From the NCBI RefSeq assembly GCF_001939115.1, contig NZ_MQTZ01000049.1, forward strand, positions 1 to 64,000: 64,000 nucleotides of DNA. The letters run 5' to 3'. The notes beneath the pieces are model-generated. The model was not told the origin of the DNA, made no database searches, and saw nothing but the letters and a program-made list of their open reading frames with translations. Of the stretch, positions 54,075 to 63,976 are shown one piece after another. The translations under genes and the position numbers were made by a program. The stretch's first letter is position 1, and the number at the start of each line of letters is the position of its first letter. This stretch comes from Leptolyngbya sp. 'hensonii'. GTDB lineage: Bacteria > Cyanobacteriota > Cyanobacteriia > GCF-001939115.

Positions 54075-56387
54075 ATGGCAAAACGATCTCTGAAAGCTTC
54101 TCCAAGTGGAATTGTTAGAGCAAAACAGGCCTTCCAACGACGAGAATGGACCCAGGAATATCTGGCCAGTGAAGTCGGTTTACAAACCCGCCAACCCATC
54201 TGGAAATTTTTTTCTGGCCGCCCGATCGAGCGACATCTGTTCATTGATATTTGCTTCCGCCTGGATCTGGATTGGGAAGACATTGCCGATCGACCCCGGT
54301 TAGACGATCCGATCGACAATCCAGAGCCGATCTCAGACCCCAATCAGCAGCCGTCCTTGCCCTGGGTTCAGCAGGTCCAGGCCCAACTTGAGCCCGTGAT
54401 CCAGACCCAATGTGGAGTCCTCCAAACCACGATCGATCTGGCCCAACCCCTTCCCCTTTTGCAGGTCTACACCGATGTCTATCTATTACCCCACCTGTCC
54501 AGTCAGCGCTGGTTAGAGGTAGAGGATCTGCAGCCCAGTCCAGCCCATCTGAGATCGGGGCACGGCTTTCCCTCTGGCGTATCCCGAATCAAAGCATGGG
54601 AAGCTCTGGCAACCTATCCCAAACTCCTGATTTTGGGTCAGCCGGGATCAGGAAAGACCACACTCTTGCAGTATCTTGCCCTGCAATGCCTCCAGGGCTC
54701 TGTCCAAGGCGATCGGATTCCCATTTTCCTTCCCCTGCGGCACCTGCACAATGCAGCCACCTCCGCCCTGGAAGCAGTGATTCACCAACAATGGAGTGAA
54801 TTTGGCCTCACCCAGGACCAGAGTCAAACCCTATTGAAGCAGGGTAAAGCCCTGTTGTTGCTGGATGGATTGGATGAAGTCAACCCGGCTGAGCAGGACC
54901 TGCTCCACTATCAGATCCAAAAATTTGCCGACACCTATCATCAGGTTCTGATTGTCATCACAAGCCGACTGGCTGCCCGGGAGCATTCCTTCCAGGGGTT
55001 TGCCCGTATGGAAGTTGCGGACTTTGACCCTTCCCAAATCACGAGCTTTGTCCACAAGTGGTTCGTCGCCATGAATCCAACCGCCCCTGAGGTGGGAACG
55101 GCTCGGGCGACCCAATTTCTGGAACAGTTACAACGGCGGGAAAATCAACCCATTCTGGAACTGGCCGTCACCCCAATTCTGCTCCACCTGGCCTGTCTGG
55201 TCTTTCAAGAACGGGGAGCCTTTCCCAAAAAGCGGTCACAACTTTATCAAAGCAGTCTGGATATTCTGCTGGTGCGATGGGACAGTGCCCGTGGCATTCA
55301 ACGACAAACTGGAGACAGCCTGTTCCATCTTTCATTGGCCGATCGCATCACCCTGCTCAGTCAAATGGCCGCCACCATGTTTGAACAGGGCCGTTATTTT
55401 TTCGATAAAGCAGAAGTTCTGCCCCTGATTGTGGCACATCTGGCCACCCATGGAGACGGCAATCTCGACCCTGAAACGCTCTGGCAGGCCGGTGAAGACA
55501 TTCTACGCACGATCGCCTGCCACCATGGTCTTTTAATTGAACGGGCCAGAGATGTGTATTCCTTTTCCCACCTCACGTTTCAGGAATACCTGACTGCCCG
55601 GCGCAGTTTTATCAACAGTCTAGCTCCCGCGCCATCTGAGTCTAACGGGAAGTCCCCGGCATGGTTGGCCTTAAGCCACCACGTTTTGGAACCCCACTGG
55701 CACGAGGTCATCGCCCTGACGGCTGAACTGCTCCCAGGAGCAGACCCCCTGATCGAGGCCATGATCAGCCAGATTGAGGATTTGACGACAGCCCCTGCCC
55801 TGCAACCGCTCCTCCACTGGGCTCAACGCAAAGCAGTTGTGATTGATCGTAGTCATCCGGCTGCCGTGCGGGCCTTTTACTTATCGCTGGCCCTCGGCCA
55901 GGGTCTGGATCTGGCTTCTGCCCTGGATCCACATCTGGCGATGGACCTGCCATCCGATCTGGCCCTCGATCGGGCCCTGATGCATCTTCTGAGTCTAGCC
56001 AAGGCTCTGGTCATTGCCCCCACGATAGAGCAAAGTTTGTCCCTCTGTTTCGCCTTCGATCTGGAGCAGCGGTTTAGCATTGCCGCTCAGTTTAGCCAGG
56101 AGTTACAAACCCTGCGCGACGACCTGATGACCGGAACACCCAATGAGCCTTCCCTGCAGGTCTGGTGCGAGGAGGCTGGAGGCCCTTGGTTGGAGCAACT
56201 CCGGCAGACCCTAATCACCGGGCGTGATGTGGGCCATGACTGGCAACTGACCCCATCCCAATGGGAGCAAATGCAAGGCTACTACCAGGCCAACCTGTTT
56301 ATCATGCAATGCCTGAGCCGGGGTGTACGAATTACCCCTGCACTCCAGGGAAAGCTGACCCAAAGGCTATTGCAGATTCAAGTCTAG
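54075..56387 (+). CDS. NACHT-domain NTPase with N-terminal HTH-like domain
   Basis: A 770-residue signalling NTPase of the STAND class, relatives of which act in bacterial antiphage defence and in eukaryotic NLRs. The N-terminal 70 residues (GIVRAKQAFQRREWTQEYLASEVGLQTRQPIWKFFSGRPIERHLFIDIC) look like a helix-turn-helix domain. Walker A is GQPGSGKT (188-195), Walker B is LLLLDGLDEV, and sensor TSRLAAREH follows. A helical C-terminus lacks obvious repeats. The ATG at 54075 is preferred to a GTG at 54063. It precedes the hybrid kinase by 119 nt, which may be chance. Confidence 0.88.
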   Translation: MAKRSLKASPSGIVRAKQAFQRREWTQEYLASEVGLQTRQPIWKFFSGRPIERHLFIDICFRLDLDWEDIADRPRLDDPIDNPEPISDPNQQPSLPWVQQVQAQLEPVIQTQCGVLQTTIDLAQPLPLLQVYTDVYLLPHLSSQRWLEVEDLQPSPAHLRSGHGFPSGVSRIKAWEALATYPKLLILGQPGSGKTTLLQYLALQCLQGSVQGDRIPIFLPLRHLHNAATSALEAVIHQQWSEFGLTQDQSQTLLKQGKALLLLDGLDEVNPAEQDLLHYQIQKFADTYHQVLIVITSRLAAREHSFQGFARMEVADFDPSQITSFVHKWFVAMNPTAPEVGTARATQFLEQLQRRENQPILELAVTPILLHLACLVFQERGAFPKKRSQLYQSSLDILLVRWDSARGIQRQTGDSLFHLSLADRITLLSQMAATMFEQGRYFFDKAEVLPLIVAHLATHGDGNLDPETLWQAGEDILRTIACHHGLLIERARDVYSFSHLTFQEYLTARRSFINSLAPAPSESNGKSPAWLALSHHVLEPHWHEVIALTAELLPGADPLIEAMISQIEDLTTAPALQPLLHWAQRKAVVIDRSHPAAVRAFYLSLALGQGLDLASALDPHLAMDLPSDLALDRALMHLLSLAKALVIAPTIEQSLSLCFAFDLEQRFSIAAQFSQELQTLRDDLMTGTPNEPSLQVWCEEAGGPWLEQLRQTLITGRDVGHDWQLTPSQWEQMQGYYQANLFIMQCLSRGVRITPALQGKLTQRLLQIQV

Positions 56388-56506
56388 AATTTCACCGATC
56401 AATCCCTATGCCCTACTTGAATGGTGATCGCGACAATTATTTCCACCCAAGCACTTCAGGCAACCCCTCTTTCATACCCAGTTTTGAGTCACTAGGCCAT
56501 TAGACT

Positions 56507-59500
56507 ATGCAAGTCGATCTTTCTTCCAGCCCTGAGGGTCGCAAGCAATTTTATGATCAGGTCGCCGAGATTGCTCTCCAGATCTACCAATCGGTGAACT
56601 TGAGTGAAACCCTCAGCACCACGGTACAGGAAGTGCGTCGGCTGCTGCAGACCGATCGCGTCCTGATCTATCGGTTTCAACCGGATGGAAACGGTACTGT
56701 GCTGTCAGAGTCAGTGGGAACGGATTGGACCGCAATTAAAGGCATGACGATTGCCGATCCTTGTTTTGAATCGGGATGGTTTCAACCTTATGTGGAGGGC
56801 CGGGTACGGGCGATCGATGACATCCACCAGGCTGATCTGCAAGATTGCCACATTGAGATGCTGGAACAGTTTCAGGTCCGGGCCAACCTGGTCATTCCGA
56901 TTTTGCACGGCTATCCAGAACTCCTGGTCTTCAAGTCTTCCCTGCAAGAAGAGGCTCAACCTTCCATGGCTGAGATGGAGCAACGCTGCATCGAAGATTT
57001 GGAGCGGGAAGCCAAACTGCATAATTTTCGCTACTCCGAACTCTGGGGGTTGTTAATTGTTCATCACTGTTCCGCTCCCCGCTCCTGGAGCCCTCTGGAA
57101 ATCGCCTTTTTGCAACAACTGGCCGTTCACATTTCCACCGCCATCCAAAAGTCAAAGCTGCAGCAATTCTCTGAGTGGCTGATTGATAGCAGTGTAGATG
57201 GCATTTTTGCCTTCAACAGAGAGTGTCGTTACATTGTCTGGAACTCGGGCATGGAGCGCATCTCCGGTGTCAAACGGATTGAAACACTAGGCCGCATCGC
57301 CTTTGACCTCTTCCCCTTTTTGCAAACCACCCAGGAAGATGCCTTGTTCTATGCCGCCCTGGGCGGGGAAACGGTGATCTCCAAAGACAAACCCTGCGCT
57401 TTCTCCCTTCAGGGGCAACAGGGGGTTTTAGAAACCCATTACTGCCCCCTGAAGGGAGAATCCGGCACCATCATTGGTGGGATTGGGATTGTGCGCGATA
57501 TCACCGAGCGAAAACGGGCAGAAGAACAACTCCAGGCCACTACCCTACGCCTGAGCACCCTGATTAAAAGCCTTCAGGCCGGGGTCTTACTGGAAGATGA
57601 GAATCGCCGGATTATCCTGACCAATGAAGCATTTTGCCAGTTGTTCAGCCTCTCAATGCCTCCAACAGCCTTGGTAGGCCAGGATTGTAGACAGGCTGTC
57701 CAGGGCACTTTAGCCCTGATCAAAGATCCAAACGGCTTTGCGCTCCGCTTGCAGGAGGTTTTACGCCAGCGTCAACCGGTTCTCGGTGAAGCGATCGATC
57801 TGGCCGATGGCCGCATTCTGGAGCGAGACTACGCCCCTATCTTTGCCGGAGAGGATTACCGGGGACATCTCTGGCAGTATCGGGATATCAGCGATCGCAA
57901 ACGGGCAGAGCGACGATTGGCCCAGTTGAAAGACTGTTTCCTCAACTTTGGCAGCGATCCGAATGACAATATCAATCACCTGGTTGCCCTCTGCGGAGAA
58001 GCTCTACAAGCCACCTGCGCCATCTATACCCATCTTGAAGGAAATTGCCTGGTGGCGATCGGGCAATGGCAGACCCCACCTGATTTCCCTCCCCAACATC
58101 CAGCAGAGGGACACCTGTACCATGAGGTGATTCACCAAAACGGAGATAGCCCCCTGGTTGTCCACCAACTGACCCAAACCCCCTATGCCCAGATCGACCC
58201 CAACATCCGGCGCTACCAGTGGCAAACCTACGCCGGGGTATCTGTGAAATGGAATCGGGTCGCTGTGGGTTCTCTCTGTGTCCTGTATGGGTCGGATGTG
58301 GCTCCCAGTGCCGAAGATTTGCAATTTATGAGCATTATTGCTGGGGCGATCGGGGTGGAAGAGGAGCGCTGGCAATCAGCTCAGGCTTTAGAGCGCCAAA
58401 ATCTGGTTCTGGAGCAGGCCAGGGCGATCGCGGAAACCGCCAACCGGGCCAAAAGTACATTCCTGGCCACCATGAGCCATGAAATCCGCACTCCCATGAA
58501 CGCGGTGATTGGCATGACCGGCCTGTTGCTCAACACTCGCCTCAGCCCTGAACAACGGGATTATGTGCAGACCGTTCGGAGCAGCAGCCAGACGTTGCTG
58601 ACCCTGATCAATGACATCCTGGACTTTTCGAAGATCGAGTCTGGCAAGTTGGAACTGGAGGAACATCCCTTCAACCTCCATACCTGCCTGGAGGAATCCC
58701 TCGATCTGGTCGCGCCCCAAGCTGCCGCCAAAAACCTGGAGCTCAGTTACCTGATCGATCCCCAGGTTCCCGCCCAAATCATTGGAGATATCACACGACT
58801 CCGACAGGTCCTGGTCAATCTCGTCAGTAACGCCGTTAAGTTCACTGAGGTCGGAGAGGTGGTGATTGCCGTCTCCGTCTGTGCGATCGGGAAAGAGCAG
58901 GAAATTCAGGCTCTCCCCACCCAGGGACAACCGGAGGCTCCTCTCTACACCCTCCTATTCACGGTAAAAGATACCGGAATTGGGATTTCGCCCGATCGCC
59001 TCGATCGGCTATTTCAGCGGTTCAGCCAGGCGGATGCTTCTGTGACCCGTCAGTATGGCGGGACCGGACTGGGCTTGGCCATCAGCAAGCGGATCTGCGA
59101 GATTATGGGTGGGAGCATGTGGGTCAAGAGCCACAACCATGTGGGTGGAACCCCCCCCGCCACTGTTCCCTCCTCGATTCTGGATGCCCCTGTCTTCTCA
59201 GCCTCCTCCCATCGCACCTTCCATTCCAAGTATCAGCCGTCTACCTCCCAGGGCACCACCTTCTATTTCACAGTCACAGTTCGCACCGCTCCTACTTCCT
59301 TAGCCCATGCTCCCATCTTTCCCGAACCTGATCTGGCCGGGAAGCGTTTGCTGATTGTCCATGGCAGTGCCATGAGCCGCCATTCCCTGGCATTGCAGAT
59401 GCTGGCCTGGGGCATTAAGGTCCAAGCCGTCCACACAGGGATGGCCGCCCTGAAGCAACTCAAGCAGGGAAAAGCCCCAGATGCTGTGTTGATTGAGATG

Positions 59501-60607
59501 ACCCTTCCCGATCAGGATGGGCTGGAGTTGGCCGGGCAAATCCACACCCTCCCTGGCCAAGCAACCCTACCGATCATCCTGCTTCGGCCTGTGGGACAGC
59601 AGATTCTTACCCTGGAGAACAGGCAGGTCGATCGCTTCACCTGCTTGAATAAACCCGTCAAAACAGCCCAACTGCATCAGGTTCTGGTGCAAGTCGTCCT
59701 GGGCCGCTCCTCCGAACCGGTTGCCCCCAGTACAATTCTGCTCTCCGATCCGGAGCTGGCGGATCTGCTATCCGCCGATCGCTTACCCCTGAACATTCTG
59801 GTCGTCGATGACATCACCATCAACCAGACCATTATGTTGAAGATGCTAGAAAACCTGGGCTATCGGGCTGATGTTGCCAACAATGGGAAAGAAGCCGTGG
59901 AATGCCTCAGGCGGCAACCCTACGACCTGGTGTTTATGGATGTGCAGATGCCGGATATGGATGGGCTGGAGGCCACTCGCCAGATCCGCCAGGGGGAAAC
60001 AGATTATCCCCCCCCCTGGGTCGTTGCAGTCACAGCCCATGCTATGCAGAGCGATCGGGAAGAATGTTTGAACGCAGGAATGGATGACTACATCAGTAAG
60101 CCGATTTTTATGGAGGAACTGATCCGAGTGTTGAACCATTACCGCGATCGCCATCAGATTCCTCTGGGAGCACCCCGCTTCTCGACTGATGCCTTTGAGT
60201 CAGCAGGGACCATGGGGGGATATTCTCCTGCACCGTTGCCCAACAGGGCTGGCTCTACAGATGCCGTGATTGACGATCAGGTTGTCCAGAGCCTGATGCA
60301 AATGTTCGGCCAGGAAGCCATCCCACTCCTGGCCGAACTCTTCCAGAACTACCAGGAAGATGCCCCGATCAGTTTGCAACGAATTCAGACTGCGATCGTG
60401 GAGCAGAACGATGCCGCTCTCAAAACAGCCGCCCATGCCCTCCGTTCCATGAGCCTTAATCTCGGCATGATCGCCCTGGGAGAACTGTGCAAAACCCTAG
60501 AGATGAATGCGAAAAGCCATCACCTCGATGGAGCAGCCGAGCTACTGAGCCAGATTGAGACTGAATATCAGCGATCGCTGATCACCTTTCAGCAGCAATA
60601 TCTTTGA
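56507..60607 (+). CDS. Hybrid histidine kinase with cyanobacteriochrome-type GAF
   Basis: A 1366-residue sensor without membrane segments. Order: GAF1 (about 15-220), PAS (about 221-335), PAS (about 345-465), GAF2 (about 475-625), HisKA with [10 protein letters not shown] (His658), HATPase, receiver 1, receiver 2, HPt. GAF1 has DPCF (Cys86) and DCHIEML (Cys114), exactly 28 residues apart, as in DXCF cyanobacteriochromes that attach a bilin through two cysteines; a blue/green or similar photocycle is likely but not shown. An insertion of about 40 residues (about 134-178, with Cys161) splits GAF1. Receiver 1 is degenerate (HG at 952-953, E997 for Asp). Receiver 2 has D1101, D1102 and D1145. HPt His is H1310. 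Confidence 0.9.
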   Translation: MQVDLSSSPEGRKQFYDQVAEIALQIYQSVNLSETLSTTVQEVRRLLQTDRVLIYRFQPDGNGTVLSESVGTDWTAIKGMTIADPCFESGWFQPYVEGRVRAIDDIHQADLQDCHIEMLEQFQVRANLVIPILHGYPELLVFKSSLQEEAQPSMAEMEQRCIEDLEREAKLHNFRYSELWGLLIVHHCSAPRSWSPLEIAFLQQLAVHISTAIQKSKLQQFSEWLIDSSVDGIFAFNRECRYIVWNSGMERISGVKRIETLGRIAFDLFPFLQTTQEDALFYAALGGETVISKDKPCAFSLQGQQGVLETHYCPLKGESGTIIGGIGIVRDITERKRAEEQLQATTLRLSTLIKSLQAGVLLEDENRRIILTNEAFCQLFSLSMPPTALVGQDCRQAVQGTLALIKDPNGFALRLQEVLRQRQPVLGEAIDLADGRILERDYAPIFAGEDYRGHLWQYRDISDRKRAERRLAQLKDCFLNFGSDPNDNINHLVALCGEALQATCAIYTHLEGNCLVAIGQWQTPPDFPPQHPAEGHLYHEVIHQNGDSPLVVHQLTQTPYAQIDPNIRRYQWQTYAGVSVKWNRVAVGSLCVLYGSDVAPSAEDLQFMSIIAGAIGVEEERWQSAQALERQNLVLEQARAIAETANRAKSTFLATMSHEIRTPMNAVIGMTGLLLNTRLSPEQRDYVQTVRSSSQTLLTLINDILDFSKIESGKLELEEHPFNLHTCLEESLDLVAPQAAAKNLELSYLIDPQVPAQIIGDITRLRQVLVNLVSNAVKFTEVGEVVIAVSVCAIGKEQEIQALPTQGQPEAPLYTLLFTVKDTGIGISPDRLDRLFQRFSQADASVTRQYGGTGLGLAISKRICEIMGGSMWVKSHNHVGGTPPATVPSSILDAPVFSASSHRTFHSKYQPSTSQGTTFYFTVTVRTAPTSLAHAPIFPEPDLAGKRLLIVHGSAMSRHSLALQMLAWGIKVQAVHTGMAALKQLKQGKAPDAVLIEMTLPDQDGLELAGQIHTLPGQATLPIILLRPVGQQILTLENRQVDRFTCLNKPVKTAQLHQVLVQVVLGRSSEPVAPSTILLSDPELADLLSADRLPLNILVVDDITINQTIMLKMLENLGYRADVANNGKEAVECLRRQPYDLVFMDVQMPDMDGLEATRQIRQGETDYPPPWVVAVTAHAMQSDREECLNAGMDDYISKPIFMEELIRVLNHYRDRHQIPLGAPRFSTDAFESAGTMGGYSPAPLPNRAGSTDAVIDDQVVQSLMQMFGQEAIPLLAELFQNYQEDAPISLQRIQTAIVEQNDAALKTAAHALRSMSLNLGMIALGELCKTLEMNAKSHHLDGAAELLSQIETEYQRSLITFQQQYL

Positions 60608-60635
60608 CCTCCAGTCCTTTATTTTAAATCTTCTG

Positions 60636-61121
60636 ATGAATTTTTCTTCCTTTGAACCGAAGACATTGACTGTGCTCGTAGTGGACGACGAACGAAACCT
60701 GCGCCTGTTGCTCTGTCGAGCCATGGAAACAGAAGGCTACCAGGTGCAGGAGGCCAGCAGCGGAGAATCCTGCCTGGCCCTCTGTGAGCAACACCTGCCA
60801 GATTTAATTTTGCTGGATGCCGTCATGCCCGATCTGGATGGGTTTGCCTGTTGTAACCAGCTTCAGGCGCGTCTGGCCGATCGCTGCCCTCCGATTCTGA
60901 TGATCACAGCCCTGTCTGACTGTGAATCCGTAGACCGAGCCTTTGCAGCCGGGGCAATTGATTTTGTCACCAAACCCATTCAGTGGCCTGTCCTCCGCCG
61001 CCGCGTTCAGCGCATTTTACAGACCCATCAGGCTATGACAGAGCTCCGACAACTGAGAGCACAGGTCAAAGCGCTCCAGGAAGCTGCCAGCCCGCAGACC
61101 CCTGAGACGTATATCACCTGA
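60636..61121 (+). CDS. Single-domain (CheY-like) response regulator
   Basis: A 161-residue receiver domain with no output domain. Acidic pocket VVDDE, phosphoacceptor in LILLDAVMPDLDG, Thr in MITALSD and Lys in FVTKPI are all present. A coiled C-terminal tail (MTELRQLRAQVKALQEAA) follows. It starts 28 nt after the hybrid kinase and is almost surely cotranscribed, so it is the likely receiver of the phosphorelay from the kinase HPt domain. The partner it regulates is unknown. Confidence 0.92.
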   Translation: MNFSSFEPKTLTVLVVDDERNLRLLLCRAMETEGYQVQEASSGESCLALCEQHLPDLILLDAVMPDLDGFACCNQLQARLADRCPPILMITALSDCESVDRAFAAGAIDFVTKPIQWPVLRRRVQRILQTHQAMTELRQLRAQVKALQEAASPQTPETYIT

Positions 61122-61172
61122 TGGAGAATTGCTATAGATTGGAGTCAGCTTGTATTTACTGAGTGGATCCTT

Positions 61173-61490
61173 ATGCCTCCTCGCTGGCCCCGTCAACCCG
61201 ATCGCAAAGACCCAGCCTATCGCCGGTTAGACGATCGGATGAACTTTGCTGTCCATGTTGCCCTTTTTGCGGTAACCAATTCTGGTCTGTGGTTCTTCCA
61301 GCTTCTTAACCATGCTGGAAATACTGCCGCTATCTGGCCGATCACCCCCTGGATTACGGGAGGCTGGTTATTCATCCTGTTCCTGCATGCGGTCTATATT
61401 TTCAAGGTAGCTGACTACTCCTATGCTGCCGTCGAGATGGGGGCTCCCCCAGATAGCCCCCCGACTCGTGGTAAGTCAATCAATGATTGA
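61173..61490 (+). CDS. 2TM domain protein
   Basis: A 105-residue membrane protein with two hydrophobic helices (FAVHVALFAVTNSGLWFFQLL and WITGGWLFILFLHAVYIFKVA) of the 2TM-domain type. The N-terminus is basic (PPRWPRQPDRKDPAYRRLDDR). Its last codons and TGA stop lie inside the dispersed repeat copy B that begins at 61475, so the C-terminus (KSIND) is contributed by the repeat. Function unknown. Confidence 0.78.
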   Translation: MPPRWPRQPDRKDPAYRRLDDRMNFAVHVALFAVTNSGLWFFQLLNHAGNTAAIWPITPWITGGWLFILFLHAVYIFKVADYSYAAVEMGAPPDSPPTRGKSIND

Positions 61491-61569
61491 CGGGTAGCCA
61501 AAATCCAGGTTGTTGATTGGGGTTAAATTTTGCGGGTCTTCGACCCGTCAAAATCTTCCTGACGGAACA
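61475..61569 (+). repeat. Dispersed 95-bp repeat, copy B
   Basis: Matches copy A at 19475-19569 over its full length with 11 substitutions and no gaps. Here TTGACGGGT (61487-61495) and ACCCGTCAA (61543-61551) pair perfectly. It supplies the stop of the 2TM gene and ends 39 nt before the DUF3181 gene. Confidence 0.8.
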
Positions 61570-61607
61570 CTAGCTCTGCTGATTAATTCACCCTCGGAGG
61601 TCTGACG

Positions 61608-61916
61608 ATGGCACGATCGAACACGACTGAACTGCTGGAAGCTCTCGCCGCTGAGCTTGGCGAAAATATCTATCTGGATATTGCCAAGTGGCATCTCCAT
61701 CTGGAGAATGCCAAACTCCATACCCCTCTGGCTGAACAATTGTATCCCCTCTTAGCTGCTGGCCCCATTCAGGAGGATCAGGTCATCCGAATCTTAAGCA
61801 CCATTCCCGTCAAAATTGGCGGCGGCAAGAAAGAGATTCCTCTCGTGGATCTGCTCCCGATGCAGTGCCAGGTGACCTTGATCGATATCCTGGAGCGATT
61901 CCAGAAGGATCTGTAA
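61608..61916 (+). CDS. DUF3181 family protein
   Basis: A 102-residue soluble protein of a small cyanobacteria-specific family (TTELLEALAAELGENIYLDIAKWHLHLENAKLHTPLAEQLYPLLAA, then VKIGGGKKEIPLVDLLP). GGAGG lies 8 nt upstream of the ATG at 61608. Function unknown. The upstream 95-bp repeat sits where its promoter would be expected. Confidence 0.82.
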   Translation: MARSNTTELLEALAAELGENIYLDIAKWHLHLENAKLHTPLAEQLYPLLAAGPIQEDQVIRILSTIPVKIGGGKKEIPLVDLLPMQCQVTLIDILERFQKDL

Positions 61917-62075
61917 CCAGGTCTGAACAATCCGATCGGTACAGGAGCATCCCTGCTGTCCCACCTGGCCCGAACAGGCATAACCATCCTGACCAGTCAG
62001 GCTCAGACAGGATAGAGTATGTGGGGAAGACATCGAATCCTATTTCTCTGGCCTCATTTCCATTCCTCTTAAGAT

Positions 62076-63011
62076 ATGCCCGATCCTCAAATCTCGGCTA
62101 TTATCTGTACCCATAATCGGGATCATTACCTGGGCGCTGCGATCGACAGCCTGCTGCACCAGGATTTTTCAGCCTTTGAGGTCATCGTAGTCGATAACGC
62201 TTCCACCGATCGCACCCGGGCTGTAGTGGAAAGTCGGCTGCCCCATCCCAAACTGCAATATATTTACGAAGCCACCGTCGGACTCTCGGTAGCCCGCAAT
62301 ACGGGAGCCCATACCGCTATTGCCCCCATTCTGGCCTATCTGGATGATGATGCCGTCGCTTCTCCCCAGTGGCTTCAGGTTCTGGTCAAGGCCTATGGGG
62401 AGAATGAGCGACTGGCGATCGCAGGCGGGAAAGTCACCCTCCTTTGGCCTCCCGGTGTCACCCCTCCCCCCTGGCTCTCTTTGAATCTATCTGGCAACCT
62501 GGGGTACTACGATCTGGGGGATCAAGTGCTCTCGATTACAGAACCCGGCTTAACCCCACGGGGATTAAACTACTCCCTGCGTCGCAGCTTTTTAGATCAG
62601 GTAGGGGGATTTGATACCAACCTGGGCCGAGTGGGAAAAAACTTACTATCTAACGAAGAGTTACAAATGACCGAGAAGGCTCTGGAGTTGGGTTGGCAGG
62701 TCGCCTACCTACCCCAGGCTCTGGTGGCTCACAATGTCGCCCCGGAAAGGCTGGAACGATCCTGGTTTTTCCGCCGGAGCTGGTGGCAGGGGATCAGTGA
62801 ATGCTATCGAGAGCAACTGGCGGGTCGGGATGGTCCGATCCAACTGACCAGGGGCGGAGAGCGGCTGTTACGGGGACTCTACAAGTGGGTACAATACTCC
62901 GGGGACCCGGCACACAGCTTCGATAAGCTCGTCTACGCCTACGGTCAGCTCGGTTACTTAAGTGCTGTGATTAAAGGTGTACTGTGGAAACCAACCCGGG
63001 CCAAACAGTGA
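62076..63011 (+). CDS. Family 2 glycosyltransferase
   Basis: Transfers a sugar from a nucleotide donor to a polysaccharide or lipid acceptor. The GT-A fold is shown by ISAIICTHNRDHYLGAAIDSLLHQ, VIVVDNASTDRT and the metal-binding YLDDDAVASPQWL. The 311-residue protein has no membrane helix. The donor and acceptor are not readable from sequence. The following GT2 gene starts only 11 nt later, so the two are one transcription unit and probably part of a surface-polysaccharide cluster continuing to the right. Confidence 0.9.
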   Translation: MPDPQISAIICTHNRDHYLGAAIDSLLHQDFSAFEVIVVDNASTDRTRAVVESRLPHPKLQYIYEATVGLSVARNTGAHTAIAPILAYLDDDAVASPQWLQVLVKAYGENERLAIAGGKVTLLWPPGVTPPPWLSLNLSGNLGYYDLGDQVLSITEPGLTPRGLNYSLRRSFLDQVGGFDTNLGRVGKNLLSNEELQMTEKALELGWQVAYLPQALVAHNVAPERLERSWFFRRSWWQGISECYREQLAGRDGPIQLTRGGERLLRGLYKWVQYSGDPAHSFDKLVYAYGQLGYLSAVIKGVLWKPTRAKQ

Positions 63012-63022
63012 TAGGAGCCGCC

Positions 63023-63961
63023 ATGTCCAAAATTCCGGTTTCTGTACTGATTCCTGCTAAGAATGAAGAGCTGAATCTCCCAGCCTGCCTGACCAGTGTC
63101 GCCAGGGCAGATGAAGTCTTTGTGGTGGACTCCCAAAGTAGCGATCGTACCGGTGAAATTGCCGAGCGCTATGGGGCTCAAGTGGTTCAGTTTCACTTCA
63201 ATGGCCGCTGGCCGAAAAAGAAGAACTGGTCCCTGGAAAATCTTCCCTTCCGCAATGAGTGGATTCTGATTGTGGACTGTGATGAACGCATCACCCCCGA
63301 ACTCTGGGAGGAAATCGCAACGGCCATCCAGAACCCAGCCTTCAATGGCTACTTCTTGAATCGCCGGGTTTTCTTTTTAGGGAAATGGATTCGGCATGGT
63401 GGCAAATATCCGGACTGGAACCTGCGCCTGTTCAAACACCAGGCCGGTCGTTATGAGAACCTGAATACGGAGGAGATCCGGAATACAGGGGATAACGAAG
63501 TCCATGAGCATGTCATTTTGCAGGGCAAAGTCGGTTACCTGAAGGAAGACATGCTCCATGAGGACTACCGGGATATTTACCACTGGCTAGAGCGGCACAA
63601 TCGGTATTCCAACTGGGAGGCCCGGGTCTACCTGAATTTATTGACTGGTAAGGATGAGACCGGGTCAATCGGGGCCAATCTGTTTGGAGATGCCGTGCAA
63701 CGTAAACGCTTCCTGAAAACCATCTGGGTGCGGTTACCCTTCAAGCCCATGTTACGATTCATCCTGTTTTACATTATTCGTCTGGGCTTTCTGGATGGCA
63801 GGGCCGGTTATATCTATGGCAGGCTTTTGAGCCAGTATGAGTATCAGATTGGGGTCAAGTTATACGAACTCCGCTATTGTGGTGGCCAGTTGAATACCGC
63901 CGTCACGGCTCCAGTTGCGCCTCCAGCCATCCCGCAGGTCGAGAAGCAAGCTGTTCCTTAA
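63023..63961 (+). CDS. Family 2 glycosyltransferase (WaaE/KdtX-like)
   Basis: A 312-residue GT-A enzyme. VSVLIPAKNEELNLPACLTSV, VFVVDSQSSDRTGEIAERYGA and WILIVDCDERITPELWEEI carry the nucleotide-sugar and metal sites. YFLNRRVFFLGKWIRHGGKYPDWNLRLF is typical of the lipopolysaccharide-core WaaE-like branch. The start at 63023 (MSKIPVSVLIP) has AGGAG 5 nt upstream. It is coupled to the preceding glycosyltransferase. Confidence 0.9.
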   Translation: MSKIPVSVLIPAKNEELNLPACLTSVARADEVFVVDSQSSDRTGEIAERYGAQVVQFHFNGRWPKKKNWSLENLPFRNEWILIVDCDERITPELWEEIATAIQNPAFNGYFLNRRVFFLGKWIRHGGKYPDWNLRLFKHQAGRYENLNTEEIRNTGDNEVHEHVILQGKVGYLKEDMLHEDYRDIYHWLERHNRYSNWEARVYLNLLTGKDETGSIGANLFGDAVQRKRFLKTIWVRLPFKPMLRFILFYIIRLGFLDGRAGYIYGRLLSQYEYQIGVKLYELRYCGGQLNTAVTAPVAPPAIPQVEKQAVP

Positions 63962-63976
63962 GTGGACCTATCAGCG

